A stretch of DNA of 64,000 nucleotides, from assembly GCA_033398695.1 (NCBI GenBank), contig CM065802.1, forward strand, positions 83,438,096 through 83,502,095, read 5' to 3'. The translations under genes were made by a program, and so were the position numbers. Below are positions 54,444 through 63,066 of this stretch, piece after piece; position 1 is the first letter of the stretch, and every line of letters starts with the position of its first letter. This stretch comes from Orobanche coerulescens. Taxonomy: Eukaryota > Streptophyta > Magnoliopsida > Lamiales > Orobanchaceae. Below the pieces are notes generated by a model that was not told the origin of the DNA, did no database searches, and worked only from the letters and a program-made list of their open reading frames with translations.

Positions 54444-56700
54444 TCAACATAGCCAAATAACCAAATAACATGAAAATCAATCTAAAATGTCCAAAGCATC
54501 ATAACCAAATTAAAAGGCAAGCAACAAAACATGTTCCAAAATTAAAAAGTAACATATACAAGAAAGAAATAAGTGTCAGTCAGGTGAAAAACTTCCAGAT
54601 AATCTCAATGATGAATGAAGAACACTAGTCCAAGCTAAGGTCGATTTTGAATGGCTTTAGTGGAACGACTATACCAAAGTATCTGCAAAGATTTTTTTCC
54701 AGCATTATCCCTGTTCGTCCAAACCGTAATTCCATTCGATGAAATCATTCTTCAAGCCTTCTAATCTAGTCAAATTCTTGAGATGAGGAAGAACCACCTC
54801 GACCTCCTCTAGACGAACTCGGCTGAGATGTGGGAACTTAAATACATGGCCTCTCAGTCTGAGGTCCTCGCGACATAATTCGATCCTCAACTTGAGGAAG
54901 AGCTTCTCCTTCTACAAGAACATCGCCATCTCTTAACTATGGATAGAAAATCCATCCACGATTAACCGTATGGACATATCTCATAGTCTGAATAGTTCAT
55001 TCCCATATCATTTGCCCTTTGGAGATAGCAACTCCTCAGAGCCCAGTGATGTCAACATCATTTTACTGTACATTCACTTTAGGTATAAGACTACAAGTTA
55101 TGACATCATGAAGTAGTCGAACATTCGGACCAAAATCATCATTTTCAAATTTATCAGAGGTGACATCCATGACACATTGTGTCTTGAGATGGTCTCGCAC
55201 AATAATTCCATTTAAGCTCACACTACTACCATTTCCATCATCAGACGAGAAGTTTCCTGGGCAGATTACACCCCTTCATTTGGCAAACCCAAAACATTCG
55301 ACAGAGTATTTGCATCAAATTCCATGTTTTCCCACAAACACGAGAATGAATTACTACAAGTCTGTTGTCATTATAACTGAAGCTAAAATTAGCATAGGAT
55401 TCAGGCACTCAATCCTCAAAAACTTCTCTTTATAAACTCACAAATTTTGATATCCCCAAATTCCCGAAAAGATCCTCAATATTAAAGAAAAGGAATTTAA
55501 AGTCGAAATGTTGGCTGAAGGAGATGTCTTCATCAACAAAGATTTCAGAGAATATCGTTTGACATTTCGGATTGAGAAATTGACGTGCTTGAGAGGTGTT
55601 TCCTGTTGGAAATATCTATGCTAAATGGAGTTTGGCATGTTTCTATTGTCCCACATTGGAAGAAATAAGATACAAAAGGGAGTTTATAAGGTCTTTTCTC
55701 TAGTTAGGCTCTCAAAGGCCTTAGTAGACTAGAGATGGGCCAAGCCCACACGCGCGCCGAGCCGGGCCGTGGACGCGAGATGCGGGGTTCGCGAAATTGG
55801 CGCGTTGTAGGCGCACTTTGCACTTCGCACGCCGGAACTGAGGAGCCTAGCCGTTTTTTTTGGTGCATCCCTAGGGTTCTGCATCTATAAATACAGCTCC
55901 ATAGGAGCCGTATTAATCCATCCGAAAATCTGTATCTGCTGCCTCCTCTCTCTCGTGTTCTTTATTCTTTCTTTGGGTTTCTAAGTAGTCGCCTTTGCAT
56001 TTATAGATCCTTCCATTGCTGTTGGAATGACGATAAAGCTGCATCAAATCCTGGGATTCTACGCTGAAGCTTACAGCCATTGAAGCGCGTAAAAACCTTT
56101 AAGGACAAGAGTTTTCTCCGTGCGGTTTTCTTCAACTAAGAGATCCAAGAAACAGGTTGGTCTTTTACAATTTTTTGTTGTGCATTCAATTCGTCCCTCA
56201 ACCGGACAGTCTGCTTCTCTCCCCCTTTCTTACTATCGGATATGATCGTGAAGGATCATCTCGATTTTGGTTGATAAACTCAGTAATATAATAATAATAA
56301 AATTATTTAGAAAAAGACTATTCTATTTTTTCTATCTTCCTTATTGTTTGTTTTTTAATAATTATATAATTCGGTATTAGTTTTCAATACTAATTACCGG
56401 ATTATGTGTCCATCTAGTGAATTTTTTCAACATTTCCTCCATCAGTTTGGTCCTATTCCTCTTGGATCGTGGTGCCATGGCTTGATTATTAAAGAGGATG
56501 CCTGAATTTAACTTTGGAGAGGTTTTGGTATGTTAAATCGATAGAGATTTTAGAGAGACTGAAGAGAGAGATTCGCCATTTGAGAAATAAGAAGGGGAGA
56601 ATGAAAGGGTTCACGAGCAGAAGGGTCTGTAACTCTGCTAATTTTTAAGTATCATACCTAAAATCTCGTTAGTGGTCGTAATTTAACAAATAACATATCA
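54444..56700 (-). pseudogene. X accessory ORF, N-terminal type block (broken, split by S4)
   Basis: Minus strand: a pyrimidine-rich leader (about 56690-56480), then MAPRSKRNRTKLMEE (about 56475). After S4, in shifting frames: FVDEDISFSQHFDFKFLFFN, LFGNLGISKFVSL, KTWNLMQILCRMF and FGPNVRLLHDVITCSLIPKVN (about 55130-55080). This resembles the first part of accessory or gag-like ORFs of plant LTR elements and E5's 42559-43758. Nearer the E6 border, an open stretch 54890-54705 is Leu-rich (LRLRGHVFKFPHLSRVRLEE) and may belong to the same ORF. Many stops. Low certainty about family. Confidence 0.45.
55604..56432 (+). mobile_element. S4: solo copia-type LTR (829 bp), TSD TTTCC
   Basis: Starts TGTTGGAAATATCTATGC and ends ATTTTTTCAACA; TTTCC lies on both sides (55599-55603, 56433-56437). 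It contains a TATA box (CTATAAATACAG near 55887) and a GC-rich U3 (ACGCGCGCCGAGCCGGGCC near 55750) but no regular palindrome array. No internal domain. Confidence 0.9.
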
Positions 56701-56937
56701 CTGTTGTAAGGCCGATTCCAGTAGCTACTGCATTAGGTTCGTAAATGTGTTAACATACGCTATAGCGTAAACTTAGCGGGCATAACAACATTTAACGTAT
56801 GTTAAAACTAGGATGTAGCGGCCTTGAACATACCTGAAAGTTGTTGGAAACAAGTGAAATGATAGTGGTCGTAAGTGTTTATAATAGTAGCCGTTAGCTA
56901 TACTGAATGTATAAGGTAGTTTCGGAATAAATAGCAG
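56701..56937 (-). promoter_or_regulatory. Palindrome-bearing, non-coding block in X (possible internal promoter)
   Basis: Between the two accessory blocks, the sequence holds TAACATACGCTATAGCG, TTAACGTATGTTAA and GTAGCGGCC motifs (56747-56830). These resemble the LTR palindromes of E4 and X. It lies upstream (minus strand) of the leader and MAPRSK start. Could be a remnant LTR or a second promoter; I cannot decide. Confidence 0.35.
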
Positions 56938-58330
56938 TCATAAGTTATGCTGTATAACGGCTGTTAGGATGCCTAAAGAGGAATGATAGAGCCACATCTC
57001 CCCAACCACACCCCATACACACCCGACTTTATGGGGTTGTACCTTATGCTTTATAAATAAAATAATCATAATAGTAATATATCTGTAAAGCATACGGGAT
57101 TGATCAAAACCAAGTATCCAGTCTTCCGGGTGGGTGAACCATTCACCTTTCTGGTGCCTCGACTTCATCAGCATTTGCAGAGGGAGCCTTACTTCCGCTA
57201 ACACCCTCGAGAATTCATTTGCGGCATCCTGCAGCATCTTGAATCGGTTGAAGAGGGCAGACTCCTTGATGAGCGTACAGAAGTATCTCATCAGTTCATT
57301 TTTCTTCCAATTCTTCAGATCATCGGCTGAAGGCTGTCGGTCAGTGGGCAGCAGAATCTCGGATGGCTTTCGCACACTATTCTTCCAGGGGATATTGGGA
57401 TCCTGGAACTCCGGTCGAGAGATAGATACCTTGTATCCTCTTATAGGTGAGGCAAGTCGTCCAATCGCAGCAGCAGCATTCTCTTCCAGTGCTGCATCCA
57501 TCTCTCTCTCTCTCTATGATCCATCTCCAGGCAGCCTCTCTGGACTATTCCCCCCTTTTTGGCATCATCAATATCTGATACCTTGGTATGAATATCCTGT
57601 AGGAGCTTCATAGACTTGTCATGTTTGGTCTTCAGATCATTGACGCTTTGAACCAGATTACCAACCACTAAGCATAGATCATCGATCTTATGATCGTGCT
57701 CAGTCAGTCTGGTCCCGGTATGTTGAAGGGCGGAAACCGTTTTGGCCTCGGCAATCCTGAGTTTCTCTTCTTCTTGCCTTATGATTTCCTCCTGATGCTG
57801 CTTAAGTTGGGTGAGCGCTTGTCATAATGCTATAGGCATCAGGCAGAATGCGTCCTCCACATTGTTGATAGTAGATTTCTGTTTGGGGAGCTCATCCTGG
57901 GTAGTATCTCACATCCAGTCGAGTTCTTTTCCGACGTCATACAGTGCTTTACGGCGTATTGCAAGAACACTGTCTGTCGACCAATGGTCGGGAGTTGCTC
58001 GATGCGGGCTTCGGTGTGCGGGGAGCCAGGGTGCGCAATTTTGGAATCCTCGGACTCTTCAAGTTGATGAAGAACCACATGATGACGGGGTCGTCGTGGT
58101 CTATCGTCAGGCAGAAAACTGTCATCAGATTCTGATTTTGAGCTAACAAAGATGGGAGATGCAGGGGCATCTTGAGTGGGAGCTTCAGAGGCATGGGCTT
58201 CAGAAGCGGGAGCATCGAAAGCGGGAGCTTCGGAAGGAAGTACTGTATATTCAGTCTCGGAGACAGACGGGACTGATTCCTCTTGTTTGGATTCCTCCAT
58301 ATATTTGGTAAACAAGCACATCTTTATTGA
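56938..58330 (-). pseudogene. X accessory ORF, C-terminal type block (broken)
   Basis: Minus strand: EESKQEESVPSVSE followed by Ser-Glu-Ala-Pro repeats (58250-58150) and a disordered acidic part (to 57839). Next comes a coiled coil (LKQHQEEIIRQEEEKLRIAE, then VGNLVQSVNDLKTKHDK, 57810-57540). Last is a globular-looking domain (57501-56938) with VSISRPEFQDPNIPWKN, KNELMRYFCTLIKESALF and WFTHPEDWILGF. The order disordered, coiled coil, C-terminal domain parallels E5's second accessory part, though residues differ. It joins directly to X's integrase remnant at about 58335. Confidence 0.5.
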
Positions 58331-58960
58331 AAGCCCGTGTTTATTAAACATTGTACGACTCATTTATTCGAAGCTGTGATTTTTCCTCTCGACAACTCCA
58401 TTTTATTGAGGTATCCGGGGTATCGAAAAATTATGTCTAATGCCATATTTGTCACACTATTTTTCAAAGTCATTTGAATCGAATTCTCTACCATGATCAG
58501 TTCTAATTATGATAATTGGCAAATCCTTTTCTGTGTTAGTTTGCACCACTTAACAAATTTGTTAAACGCATCACTTTTATTTGCTAAAAATTTCACCCAT
58601 GTTGAATTTGGAAAATCATCAACAGTGACTGAAGTATAGAGTTTCCTAGTTAAACTAGCATGCCGGTCCTATTAAATCCATATGATATATTCAAGAATTC
58701 GAGCAGTGAAAATTTCCATTTTTGGTTTAAATGCTCCTCTGGCATGTTTACCTTTAATACAAGGTTCACAAATGCGATCTTTTCTAAAATTCAATTTTGG
58801 TAGACCACGAAAATATCATGTTAGCTGATTTTGAAAGTAAAGGTGTAGAAGCGTGTCTTAAAGTTCGATGCCAAATTCCTGCATTTTCATCGTACGGAAT
58901 TAAACATTTTTCATTAAAAGAGGATTCATCTTGTAAATCTACAATATAAATATTTCCATA
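58331..58960 (-). pseudogene. X integrase remnant
   Basis: The minus strand gives GVVERKNHSFE and MSRTMFNKHGLS (58440-58340), the NGVVERKNR..LQEMARTML region containing the catalytic Glu. Before it come degenerate stretches (KSFVFEIRIRQDHGREFDSNDFEK-like, 58520-58460; zinc-finger-like 58750-58800). Multiple stops. After GLS the sequence changes abruptly to the accessory block; the expected FWAEAV and the whole RT are missing. Confidence 0.65.
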
Positions 58961-58962
58961 CC

Positions 58963-59154
58963 TTAATCCAATAAAACTATTTTATCTTTTATCATTGCAG
59001 TACAATGAGTGGTTTCAAAAATTAATTTTAGTCCAGTATCACATAATTGAGAAACACAAAGTAGATTATGAAATAGACCTTCGACAAAGAGAACATTATC
59101 AATAATTGGTAAAGACTCCCTATCCGCTTTACCTATACCATTGATTTTACTCAT
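58963..59154 (-). pseudogene. X protease/GAG-pre-integrase remnant
   Basis: One frame reads MSKINGIGKADRESLPIIDNV, LFVEGLFHNLLCVSQLCDTGL and THCTAMIKD, the conserved segment after the copia protease (DVLYVEGLKHNLLSVSQLCD). The protease DSGAS itself (about 59200-59240) is degenerate. Confidence 0.75.
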
Positions 59155-59708
59155 TTATTACCACTGAAAGTTAAAAATCCTCGTTCTTCCATTCGAGCTT
59201 CGTGAAGAGATACTTGTTTCCTCTCATGACGTTTTTGCATCCACTATCAATGTATCATTTGTTTTGATGGTGCACTCATATTTGCTTGCACCTACAAAAT
59301 TAATTTTCTTTCGTTTTAAGGTGCCCAAGCTAATTTGGTCTTATAGAGTTACACATATATACTTTCTTTGGAACATTTTTCCTTTGGGAATCCATATTTA
59401 TTTTACTTTGATGGTTCTTCTAGAACTAGTACAAAAAGTTTCAGTATATTCTATTTTTAAATATCTTGGCAATGATGAAATTCCGTTTTTAATTTTTTCG
59501 AATGCGGCGTAGTTTTATCTAAGGACTTTTTTATTGGAAGAATTGTAATCAAATCCTTGTTTTGACACTAAAATCTATAAAGAGATAATAATTGTTCAAA
59601 TTTTTTATTACCACGGGAATTTTATTTGATAAAAAGTTTAAATTCTTTTTGCTTTTGTGCAAATTGTCTCTCAAGAGGAATGATCAATTAAAATATCATT
59701 GTGCTTAT
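59155..59708 (-). other. Degenerate X gag-to-protease stretch
   Basis: About 550 bp, AT-rich, with fragments such as KVWVPK-like sequence near 59330 and CMHHQNK near 59260 but no open frame. I see nothing else in it. Confidence 0.5.
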
Positions 59709-60364
59709 TTATAATTTTGAATTTTCATCTTCAAGATTTTTTATTTTATTCAAATCTTTATTTATTTTGCAAACTTCTTCAAATTCATTATTTAAAGATT
59801 CAAATGCACCAAGAAGTTCTTCATGAGATGAGTCACTTAACTCACTTTTCGTGTCACTATCGATAGTTTTACGAGCCACTAAGGCTAGGTTGCCTTGATC
59901 ATGTGGTTCCCCATCGTCTCTCCATAGTGACATACACTTCTTTCTTTTTGGATTTTTCATGTGGGGTTTGGATGAGTTGACAAGAGCAGAGCCCGACAGT
60001 CTTTTGCAAGATGTCCACGGACACCACATCTTCGGTAAGTATTGTCGAACTTTTTATTTTGAGGGGAATGGGTAGTTTTAGATTCGTCCTTAGGTTCCTG
60101 AGAAATATCCTTCCGGCGTATATGCAAAAGATTTTTGTATTTTTTTTTTTATATTTCTAGCATAGAGTGTGGATTCTTCATCTTCTTCTTCGACCGGTTC
60201 ATCTTCGGGATCACTTTCTTCTTTAGGTTTGAATGTTATTGGCCCTTCTCATTTCTTGAGCTTTGGCTTAGAGTTTCGAGATTTAAGGACAATCCCATAA
60301 TTAATAAGAGATCCAATGAAAGCACTAAATTCCTTGGAGTTGAGATCTTTTGACTCCATAATAG
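59709..60364 (-). pseudogene. X gag, C-terminal part
   Basis: The minus strand near 60045 holds a damaged zinc knuckle (YRRCGVRGHLAKDC-like). DDGEPHDQGNLALVARK, ELSDSSHEELLGAFESLNNE and a Lys/Asn/Glu-rich coil follow, exactly as in E4's gag ([22 protein letters not shown]). An acidic stretch at 60160-60230 precedes the knuckle. Stops and shifts are present. S3 interrupts the gag upstream at 60370. Confidence 0.75.
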
Positions 60365-60629
60365 CCGTTTGTAATATCCGTACTTTATATTGGCAATAAT
60401 TGTCATTTTGTAAATTTCGTGGACTGTATTGTAAATTTCCAGATATTGGTAATCGCTTCGTGTGTTGTTTTCCGTGTTGTCGGATAGTGATATCGTGTGT
60501 TTAGCCGGAGTTTGAGTTTGCAAGTTATTATTCCTTGTTAGTGCTACGTTGGTTGTTGGTAATTATCGATTTTTGAACCTATCGGGATGTGTATAGGCCG
60601 AACTTCGTGATTTTAATGCTGGAAAGGGA

Positions 60630-61053
60630 ATAGTAGCGCATGCAAAATATGCAGCTAACGCGCGCTAACGCGATATGATAGCGCACACTAATGAGTCCAT
60701 AGCGCACGCTACTTCGATTGGGAAGAACTGGACAGAGGTTTTCTGGGCTTGGGAGTGGGACGATTAGCGCACGTTATTCGGCTATAGCGCGTGCTAACTC
60801 GCAGGCATGGCGCACGCTATTCGAACATAGCACGTGCTACCGGGTTGGACAGAAGGGTTCCTGGAGTTCTGGACTAGGCGGCTAGCGCATGATAATGGTA
60901 GATTAGTGCACGCTACTCTGATGGAATAATGCACGATAATTCATTGCTAGTGTACGCTAACGAGGTCAAACCGAATATTCTGGAACTGGGAAGAACGTTC
61001 AGGAAGGCTGAACCAGAGCCGTTAGCGCACGCTAATACCAGTCAGTATATATG
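60630..61053 (+). promoter_or_regulatory. S3 U3 array of TAGCGCACGCTA palindromes with TATA box
   Basis: About a dozen copies, e.g. TAGCGCATGC, TAACGCGCGCTAACGCG, TAGCGCACACTA, TAGCGCACGCTAC, TAGCGCGTGCTAA, TAGCACGTGCTAC, TTAGCGCACGCTAAT, spaced about 20-40 bp. TATATATG follows at 61046-61053. Essentially the same core as E3, in an otherwise different LTR. Confidence 0.75.
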
Positions 61054-61231
61054 TGTGCAACACACTTTACTTCGTCATTTCTCCTCCTCACAACTTCTCT
61101 CCGGCGATTTCGCGACCTAGCTCAAGGCTGAAGGCGTAGTAAGGCCTGATATCATCATCCACCCACCCATGGTTTTGAGTTCCTAACAAGAAGTTATCCA
61201 CATCTAAACACCTTTTACCATCTGAATCGAG

Positions 61232-62131
61232 GTAAGATCACTTGAACCCTTGTTTTGGGGTTTTTTGGGGATTTGTCAAGATTTGGACGAGTTAATCCGA
61301 TCTAGCTTAGATTGATGTTAGATTATGGTTGTATACTCGAAATCCTTGTGTATTCTTATATTTTTGTGGAACAATTTCGAGAATCCTTTCGTTAATCAGT
61401 CATATTGGATTATGCCTCCAAGATGTCCGATGGATTGCTCCAACGGGAAGAACTTAGGATGATTTCCTATGTTTTCGAGGTATTGTGATTGATTATGTGT
61501 CATTGAAATTTAGAAACGAACCTTTAAAGGGAGATTGGATCGAAACCCTTTCCTTTCACCATTTCCTTCACGTCGTATTCGAGGCAAGTACATGAATTAC
61601 ATTTTGTTGTGTATGATGCGTATTCGGCATGAATGTTGCTTTGTGAAACTGTGTTTATGTTTGTGATGTTGCTTTTCCACCCGAGGATGGCATGTGAGGC
61701 CTCTGGGGGCCGATACTAAGGGTTACGGCCGCGGAAGTGGACGTGTGTGCGTGTGTGGTTGTTTTTCCACCCAGGGAGGGTCTGACGAGGCCTCTGGGGG
61801 CCGATACTAAGGGATACGGCTGCGGAAGTGGTTTCCCACCTGGGGAAGGCTCGACGGGGACTCTAGGGGTCGATACTAAGGGGTACGGCCACGGGTTACC
61901 AGGTATGGTTCTGTGATGACGAGTTGTGTTGCCATGGCTTGATGATGAAACATTTTGAATGGAAATGTGTTGATGAAAAATGTGGTATTCCGAAATATGT
62001 TTCTTCATAAATGTTTTCGAACTATGACAGGAATGTTGATGTATGGTTATATGTAACGCTGTGTGATTATGTACTTGTACTAGCATTTCGTATGCTAACC
62101 CCTGTATGGGGTGAAATTTTTTGCATTTCAG
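61232..62131 (+). other. Putative LTR leader intron of S3
   Basis: Donor CGAG|GTAAGA at 61232 (full consensus), CTTGTACTAGC at 62074, branch-site match GCTAAC (CTAAC 62095-62099) in a CCCC...GGGG hairpin, and acceptor TTTTTTGCATTTCAG|GT with AG at 62130-62131, 33 bases from the branch A. A GC-type donor GAG|GCAAGTAC begins at 61584. The 900-bp interval contains three GAGGGTC-type modules (61677, 61767, 61829). The best-looking of the four predicted introns. Confidence 0.55.
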
Positions 62132-62461
62132 GTATTGGACGTTCTGAGGAGCCGGTACGGGAGGCGCATGTGAAGGGTGATCAAGCATGATGGGGCTCGA
62201 TTCTTGAGAGTTTTTTTCACTTTCATGTTGTTCATTTGAATCTAGAATAAATGGTTTCTGTTTTATGGTTCAAGTCCCTTGCGTAGGCAATGAATTTATG
62301 TTGAATTATGTGTTCGAATTAAAACATTTTGGCCGAGGCCACGGCCTGATATTTCTTTTGATATGTTTTATGTCATTTGACGTCGGTAGTCATGTGGGTG
62401 TTTAGCCTGGTAGGCCTAATGAAGGTCCTACGGCGTGTAACAGTCCTTGGGGGGTGTTACA

Positions 62462-63066
62462 CTGTTAGTGTTGCATCCCGTTCTATCGGTAGTGATCTTA
62501 GAATTTTCTTTGTAGTATCACTAATCGATTAGGTTTGCCAAAGGAGGCTAGCCCATTTGTGATAGCAGAGAAGCGGTCAAGCATGATAGTGATGTTTTCG
62601 CCTTCCTTCATTGCGAATAGCTCATAATCATGAAGGAGCATGTTTATTTTAGTTTCCTTGATTGGATTGTACCTTCGTGGGTAATTTCCAATATTTTTCA
62701 AGTTTCTTTGACCGTCTCACAAGAAGAAATTCTATTGTGATCTTCTGGATTAAGAGCAGAGTAAAGCACATGAGTAGCTTTACAATTGAATGATCATATT
62801 ACTAGTCGGTCTCATCATATTCTTCAAAACTCTTAAGAGAGCCATCAGTTTTTTCGAAATTGTCGGTCCAAGAGCGGTGACCATCCAAATATCAATATCA
62901 TGAACTCGTATGAAAATTGACATTTTCTTCTTTCAAGTCATAAAATTTGAACCGTCGAAGAATAAAGGACGATTAGATCATTGCCTTCGAAAGTAGGAAT
63001 ATAAGCCATTTCTGGATCTTTTCTCTAGCGGGTGTTAGACCAATGAAAAAAACTGCTCCTAGCAAT
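62462..63066 (-). pseudogene. X gag, N-terminal part
   Basis: The minus strand starts MAYIPTFEGNDL (about 63010) and continues in broken frames: SFNCKATHVLYSALNPEDHNR, SSCETVKE, KILEITHEGT (about 62810-62680) and [37 protein letters not shown] (62640-62520). The last part shows the intact version of the gag site that in E4 is interrupted by the gypsy segment (IMLDRFSAITNGLA). A degenerate primer-like ATTGCTAGGAGCAG follows the LTR at 63066. Confidence 0.8.

Larger units (their letters stand above)
60370..62461 (+). mobile_element. S3: solo gypsy LTR (2092 bp), TSD CCGTT/CTGTT
   Basis: Begins TGTAATATCCGTACTTT, ends GGGGGGTGTTACA; flanks CCGTT (60365-60369) and CTGTT (62462-62466) differ by one base. 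It contains a long TAGCGCACGCTA array, a TATA box, a putative leader intron and three modules related to GGAGGGTCTGACGAGGCC. No internal genes. Confidence 0.9.

Noticed and set aside
54705..54890. Leu-rich stretch resembling an F-box/LRR host gene fragment
   Set aside because: Only about 60 residues, no F-box or repeat periodicity beyond one unit, and it continues a region that looks like X's accessory ORF.
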